From NCBI RefSeq assembly GCF_021869535.1, contig NW_026262668.1:9594348-9658347 (forward strand): DNA of 64,000 nucleotides, read 5' to 3'. The notes beneath the pieces are model-generated. The model was not told the DNA's origin, did not search any database, and saw only the letters and a list, made by a program, of their open reading frames with translations. How positions within the stretch are numbered: position 1 is the stretch's first letter; every line of letters starts with the position of its first letter. Made by a program: the position numbers and the translations under genes. Source of the DNA: Mytilus californianus (taxonomy: Eukaryota > Mollusca > Bivalvia > Mytilida > Mytilidae). This document shows positions 1-12,237 of the stretch, in pieces.

Positions 1-423
1 TCAAATGAAAGGGAATTTATTTGGTTTTTCATTCTCATTTGACACACAATATTATATGAAATGTATTTTTTTCTGCAAGAGTGATTTGAATTAAACCTAA
101 AATCAATATAAGCAGTTGACAATGAGGACATGAATACAGAGTAGAAATAACACCACAGGCTATGAAAAATGTAATCAGTCTTGCCATAAAATCACAACAG
201 TTGGATTGTCAGGAGAATTCAATTATCTCCCTTTACAGTAAAAGTGCTGATGTTACAGGTACTATTTTTCAAAATTGTTCACAAATATCACAAATCATCA
301 ATTAAGTTGAAGATATTTAAAGATAAATTGTGATGAAAATATGGAGACAAACTGTAAATCATAACTAAATTGTTACAATAAAAATGTTCAGCAAGGTAAT
401 AAATATCCAGAAAGTCTGGAAAT

Positions 424-1737
424 ACAGGATCATTGTAGATGTACTGGTTAAGAGGTCATAATGGTTAGACCGGTTAAAGGATCCTAATGTTCTAACTGGT
501 TAAAGGAAAATAATTAACTGACTCAGGTTAAAGGATCATAATGGTCTAACTGGTTTTAAGGGATCATAATGGTCTGACTGGTCAAGGTATCATAATGGTC
601 TGACTGGTCAAGGTATCATAATGGTCTGACTGGTTAAGGAATCATAATGGTCCGATTGGTTAAGGGATCATAATGGTCTAACTGGTTAAGGGATCTTAAT
701 GATTTAACTGGTTTTAAGGGATCATAATGGTCTGACTGGTTAAGGGATCATAATGGTCTAACTGGTTAAGGGATCATAATGATTTAACTGGTTTTAAGGG
801 ATCATAATGGTCTGACTGGTTAAGGGATCATAATGGTCTAACTGGTTAAGGGATCATAATGGTCTAACTGGTTAAGGGATCATAATGATTTAACTGGTTT
901 TAAGGGATCATAATGGTCGGACTGGTTAAGGGATCATAATGGTCTAACTGGTTAAGGGATCATAATGGTCTAACTGGTTAGGGGATCATAATGATTTAAC
1001 TGGTTTTAAGGGATCATAATGGTCTGACTGGTTAAGGGATCATAATGATTTAACTGGTTTTAAGGGATCATAATGGTCTGACTGGTTAAGGGATCATAAT
1101 GGTCTAACTGGTTAAGGGATCATAATGATTTAACTGGTTTTAAGGGATCATGATGGTCTGACTGGTTAAGGGATCATAATAGACTGACTGGTTATAGGAT
1201 CATAATGGTCTAACTGGTTAAGGGATCATAATGATTTAACTGGTTTTAAGGGATCATAATGGTCTGACTGGTTAAGGGATCATAATGGTCTAACTGGTTA
1301 AGGGATCATAATGGTCTAACTGGTTAAGGGATCATAATGATTTAACTGGTTTTAAGGGATCATAATGGTCTGACTGGTTAAGGGATCATAATGGTCTGAC
1401 TGGTTAAGGCATCATAATGGTCTGACTGGTTAAGGGATCTTAATGGTCTAACTGGTTAAGGGATCATAATGATTTAACTGGTTTTAAGGGATCATAATGG
1501 TCTGACTGGATAAGGGATCATAATAGTCTGACTGGTTAAAGGAAAATAATCAACTGACTGGTTAAGGGATCATAATGGTCTAACTGTCTAAGTGATCATA
1601 ATGGTCTGACTGGTTAAGGGATCATAATGGTCATACTGGTTAAAGGAAAATAATCAACTGACTGGTTAAGGGATCATTATAATAGACTGACTGGTTAAAG
1701 GATCATTACGGACCAACTGGTAAAAGGACCATAATCC
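424..1737. repeat. 26-bp minisatellite, about 50 copies
   Basis: Tandem array with monomer core GGATCATAATGGTCT followed by (G/A)ACTGGTTAAG. Variants with an extra TT (ACTGGTTTTAAG) and with ATGATTTAACTGG recur in a fixed order every three to four monomers, giving a higher-order pattern. Edges are degenerate (GGTTAAAGGAAAATAATCAAC units near 1545 and 1650). No open frame of note runs through it. Confidence 0.95.
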
Positions 1738-4700
1738 TGACAAACAAAATCAGTGTGCCAACCACCAACCCATACAATCTGATTGTTTAACTCTTGCCTC
1801 AAAGTTCTATTGATTGACCATGTAAACGTTTGGCTCAATCTATTACCATTTGCCCATATAAACTCTTGACTCAATGTTTTTATATATAGAACCACTAATT
1901 TAGGCCCTGTCTGAGAGTATCAAGAAAGTGGGACATATTTCCATACTAGAATTTACACGACTTATAACAAATTTCCCTAAATGTATTTGAAACAGTGATA
2001 AAATCCATATAGGTACATGATAAATTCATGAAACCAGCTACACAATTATAACCAAATGTTTTATACAGTATAAGCCATGAATGTGTTAATATTCTTTCAG
2101 ATAAGAAATTATTAGATCAATGTGAGGCTGGCTACCTTAAATTCCACATGGTTTCATCAACTTTATTTCAGAAAATATTTAAATTGATCAATTCTAAATT
2201 TAAATAGAATTAACAACTTGCAAGAAAATTGGTTAATGCTGCTAATATTTGTCTTTTTTTAAATAGACTCTTTTAACAAAAACATGGCACTTCTTCAAAA
2301 TGAATACTTCTTAAACTTTTGGGAAAAGATAAAGTAACAAAAATTTAGCTGGACTCTTTGATCATGCTGGCTTCAAATAGTTTAATCTATATATAAATCA
2401 TATTTGACGCATGTTGAATTCTTTGATAATTTTGCACGTCAGTTTAATAATATTCTTGTTGATATCATTTTTGCACGCCAAAATATTAAATGAGTTATAT
2501 GAAACTGCTGTGCCAGGAGAGCATGATACCGTTTCCACAATTCCAAGGAAGATGACATTGTTTAAAGATTGAATAATTCAAACTAAGGCTAGCATTCACA
2601 ACTTTTTGAACAAATGAATTTTATTATCACTAGCTTTCGGATTTTTTATTTCTGATTCAGATAAAATTGCTGCCATTAATTACTGCCATGCACATTAAAA
2701 CATAATCATTTTCTCATTTTCGAATAGCTTTGTTTGCAGTAAATTGCATGCAGCTAATAATTTTATGTAACTTATCTCTATCTGTTTGAAAAAGAAGAAA
2801 TTCTTAATGGGAGTTTAATTTGTAAGAAATTGATGGAATATGATAAGATTATCCAGCAATACTGCTACTGCTTTTGATTTATAACACTGATTAAGTATAA
2901 AACAGCACCAAGATTTTTATCTATGTAATTATTAACTGATAGCAAACCTGTATCATCAGCAGAACATCTGATATGCACTAAAATGTTGTATGGTGTAATG
3001 GACTGGAGTAATCATTCTGTTTCTCAAAATACAATGAAAATAGGGCATTGTCAAAAGATGAAAGGTATAACAGGAATAACTTAAAATTCTTGACAGTACA
3101 AGAGGCCCAGTTGTTCCCAAGGCTTTGAGAAATCAACTGGACATTTGGTCCAGTAAACCATTCTTCTTAACTGGACCATACTCTTTTTAACAGGACATTT
3201 ACACATATAATTTGGACAAAATTAAAAATTTTACTGGTCATTTGGTCCAGTAATGCATATCACTTTACTGGACTTTGCCCAATGTCCGGTGACCTTGGGA
3301 ATGACTAAAAGCCACATAAATCACCAACACCTGACTGCTTTGTTATAAATAAACATGTATAAACAAATCACATTGTCCTGGGACAAGCTGACTTAGTAGC
3401 AGGAAAAAATAAAGTGGGAACAAAGCTGATGTTTTCAAATACCAACAAGAAGTCTGTGAAATAAGATAAATAACAATATATCCAAGGAACACTATGCCCT
3501 GTTTATTGCTCAGTTCTTCCTTTTGAATAATTTCATTAAAGTCTTCAGTAATAATGTGAATATGACTATGTAAAAGAACAAATGATGGTTAAGTACACAA
3601 TAACACTTCTCACATTAATGCATAAACTCAGCAGACTGTTGAATCCAAACTTTGTTGATAATTTTGCTCTTATTTCTATAATCCATTCAGAAAGGGCACT
3701 TCTGAATAAATAAATAAACTAAGACATAACAAATAGCTGTTATTTCTTCATATTCAATTTTTTGTATTCCAGTCCAACATTCCAACCCTACATAAGAATA
3801 TGCCAAATTCCTACATAGCACAAGTGAACATCCATAAAAACCTGTATTTATAACCTTTAGTTGTCTTACTATCAGTTCGCATGCAAATCTGATCTTAGTA
3901 GATCAGTGATTAATAATATTCATTCATTCATTTAATGATAATTCATAATAAAAAAGAATGTACATTCATGAAAAGAAACATCAAAGGTTATGTGAAGACT
4001 GCATTTTATCATACATTAAAATTTAGACGAAACATTTCTAAAATCATACAGCTCACTACGAAGTAATATTTGTGAAATTGATTAATGAGGTCTGATGTTT
4101 CTTTGTCTAATGATGAAATGTTTATAAAGAAATAATATGGGTACTAGTTTACCCTTAATTACAGTTAAAAAAAGAATACAGTTAAGAAAACCTGGTTGTT
4201 TCTTTTTTTTTTTTTCTTCTTTTTTTCCTTCTAAGTTTCAATCACTATTACCGGTAGATCAATTGATAAAAACTTCAGGGCTTCACCGGGAGCTCACCAG
4301 GAGCCTGTTTTCTTTTTTTAATAATAACATGTAGTTTTAGTCAATCATAAAGTAAAAGGAGGTTCCCTCACTAAATAATAATATACTTAAAAATGATTCT
4401 ATTTTTTGGAATTGATTGCTGTAAAATTGAACTGTCACTAGAGAATCCAGCAAATTTAGTTATATGGAAATTCTGTGTATTCAAACAGATCCATTACTAT
4501 AATCACAAAACATTTAAATGTCACGCCCAATAAATACATATAATTTTATTATTAATATTTAGTACATTAATGTTCCCTATAATTACATAGACACACTTCA
4601 ATCTACTTTTCATATACACATTTCATTCACAAATATCATTTAATCACAGAGAATTAAACTTCAATCAAATACTCAAATTCCCCCCATTAACAAGTGATAA

Positions 4701-5074
4701 CTGTATAATTGTGTACATAAATGTCATTTTATTTGATAATCCTACATAAAAAGTTATATGATAGGTGATAATGGGTCCTTCTATCTTCATCTCTTATCAA
4801 TTAAACATCAAAGTTATCCAGTCTTGTTTATAACTTAACTCTTAGTCTACTTGTAGGAGTTTATACCTACATACTCTTTGGAAGGACTAAAAACTATCTC
4901 TTCAAAATAGGCTTGCATTTGTTTGCAATATTTCCAGGAGTTGCAATAATAAATCTCGCATTTTTGTCCATTTTTGAACGAATTGGAGTAATTAATGCAC
5001 AGACAAATTTTTGAAATTATATTAACTTATAATCTATTGTAAATATTAAAATTAAGGAATTAGGATGACAAGTA
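1738..5074. other. AT-rich stretch without identified genes
   Basis: I see no coding exons. The only structured part is an imperfect foldback at 3114-3301: TTCCCAAGG and its complement CCTTGGGAA bound it, with the phrase CATTTGGTCCAGTAA occurring twice inside (about 3143 and 3239). It looks like a small inverted-repeat element. Confidence 0.5.
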
Positions 5075-5211
5075 CTATAATATAAACCCTAAATGTAGGT
5101 CCATATCTTTTGCGTTCAATGGTTTTTATCAGATATTTTTTTACTGTCAATGCTATCTAATAAAAAACGTTGACAGCAAATGATATGGACCTACGAAGGC
5201 TTATATTATAG
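5075..5211. mobile_element. Foldback (MITE-like) element, 137 bp
   Basis: The left arm (5075-5106, starting CTATAATATAAACCCTAAAT and including GTAGGTCCATAT) is matched by the right arm (5183-5211, ATATGGACCTAC...TATATTATAG) as an imperfect inverted repeat. There is no coding capacity, so it is a likely miniature inverted-repeat transposable element. Confidence 0.6.
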
Positions 5212-5799
5212 ACTATAAAGATGAACAACTCATCTCTAACTGTACTACTCCGTTAGGACTATCAGGTCAAGAAGTTTAGGACAAATTTATAAGAATATAA
5301 ACCTTTAGAGAATGGGCTGTTCTGAACCTCAACCATTATCATTGTCAGAGCCATCTATAGACTTCGTAGGGCCTTCAGTATAAAATAACCATGCTGGCAA
5401 AAATTAGTGCCTTATTGAACGAAACTGCTGTTGGAGTTCAACTTAAACCTTAAGTTTGACATACACTATCTTTCAACAGATCTTCATTTCTTTATTTATA
5501 CAACCGAGATTAACATCAATCCACTGAATCAATCATGGAAGTCTCATGTTGTAACCCTGAACTTATGGTTGCAATACAGTCCATGAAGCCAGGTCAAGTA
5601 AATCTAACCTCGAAAATGATTTAAACCTGTCAACAACTTATTGATCTTTCTACTGCCTCTCTTAATTCATCTCTAAGCAACCACTGTGAAAAGTAAAAAA
5701 CAAATTCAAAACGGAAAGTCCCTTATCAAATGGCAAAATCAAAAGCTCAAACACATCAAACAACTGGAAAACACCTGTCATATCAGGCATTAATATATG

Positions 5800-6236
5800 T
5801 AAATAAATGTGGAATGTGTCCCATGGACACAGATGATGCCCCCGCTTGCATATCATATAAAATTATAAATGGACAAATCTGAAGAACGGTAAAATTTGAA
5901 CTTGATCTGAGTTTTGTGGTAATAAGTATTGTGTATAAGTTTCATAAAATTTGGTTGAGGCAAACTTAAGTTAGAGAACAGAAATGAAAAATTCAGCAAT
6001 TTTTCCATTTGTAAAGGGGCATAACTCTAGAACGGTTAAAGTGTCACCACCATAATTAAAACTTGATCTGTATTTTGTGGTAATAAGCATTGTGTATAAG
6101 TTTCATAGCATTTGGTTGAGGCAAACTAAAATTAGAGGACGGAAACCAACTTTGAGACGTACGGACAGACGGACATACGTACAGACAGACAAGGGTACAA
6201 CTTAAAGCCCCCTCCGCTACGGTGGGGGCATAAAAA
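5800..6236 (-). mobile_element. ATGCCCCC-family non-autonomous element, minus copy
   Basis: Read on the minus strand it starts at about 6236 with TTTTTATGCCCCCACC, runs through two or three tandem units of about 155 bp (recognisable by CAACCAAATGCTATGAAACT, CATAACTCTAGAACGG), then has GGGGGCAT (complement of the 5' motif) followed by the hairpin TGTGTCCCATGGACACA near 5815-5835. Sister copies are at 22285-23207 (-), 52522-52790 (+) and 58916-59487 (+). Small ORFs containing PQPNVMKLIHNAYYHK come from the tandem unit and are not genes. Confidence 0.8.
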
Positions 6237-6648
6237 TGTGAGTGAGTGTAAAATGCAGAATTGTATATTCTGACACCATGTAGAATTCTGTAATATTTTC
6301 TGCTGAAAAGACCCAGCTTCTCATTTATCAAGTTATATTGATTTCTGATTTACCTTACCTTAGATCATAATCAACTAAAGTAGATTTGTGATTTCATTTT
6401 TCTTTTATGGATTTCAATGCTTAATCAACAATCTAAACATGCAATAACTGCGTTTTTTAAATTGCTGGATATTGGCTGTGTAGTGAGCTATGTACTGAAA
6501 GACGTTTTCCTTGGAATTCCTATTCCATCTGTTTTTCACACCACAGTCAATGACTGTGACAATAAAAGTCATGTAGTTCTGTAAATACCTGTTTATCTCA
6601 ACACAGTAAATACAATAAACTTCATCCCAGCAGCCTTCAGGAGTACAT

Positions 6649-6749
6649 TACTGTAAATTCAGAAATTATTGTGTGTATTTATCATTTGGATTTTTGAATA
6701 AGTGACAAAAATGCAAGATTATTTCAGAAAAATCTCTGAATCTACAGTA
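6649..6749. mobile_element. Foldback MITE, 101 bp
   Basis: Terminal inverted repeats TACTGTAAATTCAGAAAT (6649-6666) and ATCTCTGAATCTACAGTA (6732-6749). A longer relative with the same ends lies at 58095-58303. Confidence 0.7.
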
Positions 6750-8114
6750 TTCCTCCTATAACAATTATAGCTCATCAACCTTTGCATGGAAGAAGATGCT
6801 TCAATATCACTGAAAGCATGACATACAAAAACCAAGCAACGAAGCCATCATAGAGAACAAAATCATAAGTGAATGGAAGAAGTAGAAATCTATGGTTCAT
6901 CAAGATTTAGAATGACTTCTTTCTCTTCAGTGGGAGGTAACGGAGGAATTTTCATTTCTCATAGAAGAATGGGCGACAGGTGATTGATCATGCTTCGTTT
7001 ATCAACATGTTGTATAAGTATTTTCATAACATTGTGTTGACAGATTGTCCATGCAAAGGTTAATTTTTGCATTATACTAATTGGTATGAAATCTACCGTT
7101 AAAAAACATGTTTTTTTTTCATTCTGGGAATTGTTTTTTTTTCTCCTCAGAATTACCCTGATGAAAGAACGTGATTGATATTTCATCTGATACCTTATTT
7201 CTATTGGCCAATTATGGAGATGAAACCCAGAAATAGTATCTTCTGAAAGATATAAGTTTGTGTTTTGGTAACCATGTTAACAGAATGTCCTTGCAAAGGT
7301 GAACTTTCTCATTATATTAATTGGTATGAAATCTACTGTAAAAACATATGTTTTCATAATATAGATATTAATTTTTTGCAAGAAACATTGATGAAAGGAA
7401 AGTTCAGGTTTCTATAGGAATAAACTTCTTGTGAGATTTGTTCTGAAGCCTAATGTTTCTTTGTCTTTAATGAGATATCAATGAAACCTTGAAAAACTAT
7501 TTTCCAATAGAAATACACCTACAATCTGACAATTATAGAAACTGGTCCACAAAAAGACTGTGTAGGAGTCTGAAATTATCAAGTAAACATATTCAGAATG
7601 TAATAACAATAAAAGTATTAAATTCAGTGAGGGTCTAAACCATCTTTTACAGCTTGTTAAATGTATACACTTTTTAGAATATGTGTAAACTAAAATTTAC
7701 AATAAATCCATATCTGCAACAGAATCATCAATGTTGGATCACTTTGTTACTTTGGAATTGGTTTTAGGCAAGACATTGAATACTATGATAGGTAAATACA
7801 ATAATTATACAATCTCCTGACTACATTTTTGTTTAACAAAGGAATAGCATATTACTTGATCAACAGAAGACTATCAAGTTAGAAAGGGATTTAAAATTAG
7901 ACTGAGGCCAAAGAGTAATAAAATGCTCCGCAGGGCGCAGCTTGATACGACCCCAGAGGTCGAACCATGAACAGTTGGGGCAAGTATGGACACAACATTC
8001 AAGCTTGATACAGCTCTGAATTTGGATTGTGATTAAATATTTGACACAGCATAGGTTTCTGACACAGAATGAATGTGGTCTAAGAACTTAAAAATTTTAA
8101 ATTGGACATTCACC

Positions 8115-8715
8115 TTTTATGGTCCAATATCCAAAATGTAAATACATGGTAAGATTCAGCATATCAAAGAACCCCAAGAATTCAATTTTTGATGAAATCA
8201 AACAAAGTTTAATTTTGGACCCTTTTGACCTTAATGTGGACAAAGTTGATAACGGGGCCCAAAAAATCAAAAATCTAAATACATGGTTAGATTCAGCATA
8301 TCAAAGAACCCCATATATTCAATTTTTGTTGAAATCAAACAAAGTTTAATTTTGGACCCTGATTTGGACCAACTTGAAAACTGGGCCCATAATCAAAAAT
8401 CTAAATACATGTTTAGATTCAACATATCAAAGAACCCTAAAAATTCAATTTTTGTTAAAATCAAACTAAGTTTAATTTTGGACCCTTTGGACCTTAATGT
8501 AGACCAATTTGAAAACGGAACCAAAAATTAAGAATCTAAATACATGGTTAGATTCGGCATATCAAAGAACCCCAATAATTCAATTTTTGATGAAATCAAA
8601 CAAAGTTAAATTTTGGACCCTTTGGACCTCAATGTGGACCAATTTAAAAACGGGGCCCAAAATCCAAAAAATTAATACACGGTTAGATTCAGCATATTAA
8701 AGAACCCCAAGAATT
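8115..8715. repeat. About 135-bp tandem repeat, 4-5 copies
   Basis: Units repeat the phrase TTAGATTCAGCATATCAAAG about every 126-137 bp (8145, 8282, 8408, 8543, 8678), followed by AATTCAATTTTTG(A/T)TGAAATC. They lie inside the element at 7917-9870. Short open frames here are artefacts of the repeat. Confidence 0.85.
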
Positions 8716-8774
8716 CAAGAATAAAACCCCATTGAAATTGATCAAGAAATAAGCAATTTATAGGAAGTATCTTC

Positions 8775-8998
8775 TTTTGCACAATACTGTGCAATTGAAT
8801 ATTTCTTGCTATTGCGCAATACTGTACAATTGACAATTTCTTGCTATTGCGCAATATTGTGCTATTGGATATTTCTTGCTATTGCGCAATACTGTGCAAT
8901 TGAAGATTTCTTGCTATTGCGCAATACTGTGCAATTGAAGATTTCTTGCTATTGTGCAATACTGTGCAATTGAAAATTTCTTGCTATTGCACAATACT
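8775..8998. repeat. 35-bp tandem array, about 6-7 copies
   Basis: The monomer contains the near-palindromic GCGCAATACTGTGCAATTG followed by AAGATTTCTTGCTATT. Single diverged units occur in related elements at about 60915 and 62790 (TATTGCGCAACAGCACAGTG), so this array is an amplified module of that element family. Confidence 0.85.
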
Positions 8999-9917
8999 TA
9001 TTATATAATAATTTACACATCCTGTTTGGTGTGTATCTCATACCATATCATTATTACTTGCTTTTAAATATAAATCAGAAATAACCAACTTAAAATGGAA
9101 AATTTTAAAAGAAAAAAAAAAGGAAAAAAAGAAAAAAAAAGAAAAAAAAAATCCCCCCCCCCCCCAAATTTTTTGAACCCCCTTATGATTCATCACCCCC
9201 AAACTCAATCCCAGCCTTCCTTTTGTGGTATGGTACCTTGCAGTACAATTTCAGAGAGATCCATACACTTGAACACAAGTTATTGTCTGGAAACTAGAAA
9301 AATGCTTATTTTTGGCCTCTTTTTGGCCCCTAATTCCTAAACGTTTCGGGCAATTACCCCCAAACTCAATTCCAGCTTTCCCTTTGTGATATGGAACCTT
9401 GTAGTACAATTTCAGAAACATCCAAACACTTACACACAAGTTATTGTATTGAAACTAGAAAAATGCTTGTTTTCTGCCCCTTTTTTTGCCCCTAATTTCC
9501 TTAAATTTTGAGGCAATTACCCCCAAAATCAATTACAGCCTTCCCTTTGTGATATGGAACCTTGTTGTACAATGTCAGAGAGATCCATACACTTACACAC
9601 AAGTTATTGTCTGGAAGTTACAAAAATGCTTATTTTTGGCCCCTTTTTGGCCCCTAATTCCTTAACTGTTGGTACCATAACCCCAAAAATCAATCCCAAC
9701 CTTCCTTTCGTGGTATTGAACCTTATGGTAAAATTTAATGGAGATCCATTCACTTAAACTAAAGTTAGAGTGCGAAAACCAATGTGTCTTCGGACGACAC
9801 CGGACGACGACGCCAACGTCATACCAATATACGACCAAAATTTTTTTAATTTTTTGCGGTCGTATAAAAATCTGAAGTTTTCAAGAACCATTCTATTGAT
9901 ATCAAGTTATTTCTGTG

Positions 9918-10040
9918 AATGAGACTGAGACATGTAAAAAGATCCAAGACAGATGAACAATGAGACGGAGACAGGTAAAAAGAACCAGGACAGATGAACA
10001 ATGAGACTGAGACAGGTAAAAAGATCCAAGACAGATGAAC
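9918..10040. repeat. 41-bp direct repeat, 3 copies
   Basis: Three adjacent copies of a 41-bp unit beginning AATGAGAC(T/G)GAGACA(T/G)G and ending GACAGATGAAC. Units 1 and 3 are nearly identical and unit 2 has a few substitutions. Confidence 0.85.
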
Positions 10041-11576
10041 AAACTAGAAGCTATGCCACATTAATTAACATTAAAGATTGGATAAAAAAAATTTCCATGT
10101 ATATTGACGGAGTTTTCAAAATGCTAAAATTAGTCAAAATAGTCATTTAAGGACATATAACTCCTAGTATGATGGTTTGAACTTTCGGTTATTTGTAATT
10201 ATTTCTAGATTTTCTATCTACCACATTGAGAAAATCCCCCAAAGTGATAGCCAAAACTGCTCACCCATTTGGCCAGACAGATGAGATAAAAACATACATA
10301 AAATCTCAAGTTTTCATGATATATATATAGATTTTTAGTACAAAATTGTCCAAAAAATAATTAATTATTGGGAATTATTCCCCCTCTTTCAAAATTCCTA
10401 GATCTGCCCCTGCTAGGCAAGTTAAACTATCTACAGGACTATTAATTTTCATCTCCAAGATGCATGTGATGTTCTTGAGAAAATTAATAGATCATAAATC
10501 AGTCTACCTGGCACCTTGTTGAGTGGTTTTCAAGGCTATGATAGAGATACTTTGGAATATAAAGACTTGCCATCATGACAACTACTTAAAACCAGTAAGC
10601 CAAAGTAAACAGCCAAGTTCCCATAAAAAAAATCTATTGTCTGAATGCTGATGTAAAAATAACTTCTATTTGAAAAGGTCATCTTGATCTTGAATAAGAA
10701 AAATAGAGAGGAGCTGATTAGATTTCTATCACAGATATCCAGGTATATAGATAAAACAAATACCTACATTTTATAGAACAGATGTTTTAACTACTGTTCT
10801 AATGGGAGTATCCTTGAGATTGACGTCTGTATTGTACTTCTCATTACATTGCAGGTCATATTTCTTGCAACTGTATCCAAAAACTAGTGGTGTGATATTA
10901 AACCATGTTTGCCTCATCTGTATCTACTATGGAATCTACTTTTATAAAGGAACAGAGTTATATGATTTAGCACTCTTTCTCATATATACTAAAATACTTG
11001 TGCAACAGATTGGAAGACTCACCATTATATAAAACTTTAAAAAAAAAAAAAAACCTATCAAACTGAAAAATATAACTGACTTAGGTAAAGCTTACATGTC
11101 GAAAAAACAAAATAAGAAGAGGTGTAATACCACCAAATCATAGTATGTCACATCCGGTTGCATACGAAAAAGGGTCGGAAAAAATATTCCCTTGAATTTG
11201 ACAATTGTAGGAAATTCATCCTACATTTTATTGCAGTAAAACATTTCTGTATCATAGACATATAACTAAGGTGTTTCATAAAGCACCATTATTTTTTTAT
11301 TTGGTGTTTCTATAGAATATTTTGGAAACTACACAGGAAGAAAAAGGGTGAAAATTTGATTGGTTAACTTCCAGTGATGGTTATTTTCTTATATGCAATG
11401 AAACATTACATGCAATTTTGTCTATAAGTACTGGACAGGATAAAACTTTACTCATGCCAAGTATTTCTTTATTTGAAACAAAGATAAATTCTGCACAATC
11501 TTTTGAAAAGAGCAAATTTAACAAAGACTGATAGGGGAAAATCAATGGTGGTATTACACCAAGAGAGAAATATCAT
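10041..11576. other. No identifiable gene
   Basis: AT-rich sequence with no recognisable exon or repeat family; a poly-A run lies at 11038-11052. Short open frames here (for example 10802-11032) have no recognisable features. Confidence 0.4.
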
Positions 11577-11588
11577 ACTCACAAAAGA

Positions 11589-11853
11589 TTGATTGATTGA
11601 TTGACTGGTGGTTAATGCCACTTTCAGCACTAATGTGCTATTTCGTGGCTGTCAGATTTTATTGATGGAGGAAGCCAGAGTGCCCAGAGAGAACCACCAA
11701 CCTTTGGTAGGAAAACTGACAATCCTAGTCAATTAAGATTGGAGTTGAGTGCACCTGCCCAGTGCGGGTTCGAACTCACAACCTCAGTGTTGACAGGCTA
11801 GTCACAGATACAGTAGTTAGACTACTTAGACCACTCTGCCACAGAGGCCCCTC
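11589..11853 (-). mobile_element. tRNA-derived SINE, full length with 12-bp TSD
   Basis: The minus strand reads GGGCCTCTGTGGCAGAGTGG at its 5' end (11850 downward), containing an RNA polymerase III A box (TGGCAGAGTGG, 11831-11841) and B box (GTTCGAACC, 11767-11775). A central domain (GTTCTCTCTGGGCACTC) and a tail of (CAAT)n repeats follow. The identical 12-mer ACTCACAAAAGA flanks it at 11577-11588 and 11854-11865, a target-site duplication. The head is similar to a Ser/Leu-type tRNA but not a functional tRNA. I do not assign the SINE superfamily. A 5'-truncated relative is at 63115-63236. Confidence 0.9.
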
Positions 11854-11962
11854 ACTCACAAAAGACGCAGCATCTATAATACCAAACGGTATGCAGCTTT
11901 TCCACAGAAGACCTCAAATGAGTCTGAACACTTCAATACTGCTGGATACAGAATGAACAGAT

Positions 11963-12237
11963 GATAACCAATTGTAAACTTATTTAATAACCAAAAGTAA
12001 ACTTATTTAATAACCAATAGTAAACTTATTTAATAACCAAAAGTAAACTTATTTAATAACCAATAGTAAACTTATTTAATAACCAAAAGTAAACTTATTT
12101 AATAACCAATAGTAAACTTATTTAATAACCAAAAGTAAACTTATTTAATAACCAAAAGTAAACTTATTTAATAACCAATAGTAAACTTATTTAATAACCA
12201 AAAGTAAATTTATTTAATAACCAATAGTAAATTTATT
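11963..12237. repeat. 23-bp minisatellite, about 12 copies
   Basis: The monomer is AATAACCAA(A/T)AGTAAACTTATTT in shorthand. Versions with CCAAAAG and CCAATAG alternate over most of the array, so the effective period is 46 bp. Confidence 0.95.

Larger units (their letters stand above)
7917..9870 (-). mobile_element. ATACGACCGCA-family element, minus copy (1.95 kb)
   Basis: On the minus strand it begins at 9870 with TTTTTATACGACCGCA and ends at 7917 with GGTCGTATC, then the hairpin GCTGCGC..GCGGAGC and CATTTTATT. The interior is modular: about 160-bp tandem units (9180-9770), a C/A homopolymer patch (9095-9170), a 35-bp array, a 135-bp array and a unique tail with TATCAAGCTTGAATG-type phrases. 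Other copies are at 36347-37355, 53968-55600 and 60283-61086, all +. There is no transposase, so it is non-autonomous. Confidence 0.85.

Noticed and set aside
11766-11850. Possible tRNA gene (A and B boxes, GTTCGAACC)
   Set aside because: The region is the head of a SINE with a tail and target duplication; the cloverleaf arms are not maintained well enough for a functional tRNA.
11762-11956. 64-codon plus frame
   Set aside because: It is the antisense of a tRNA-derived SINE plus flank.
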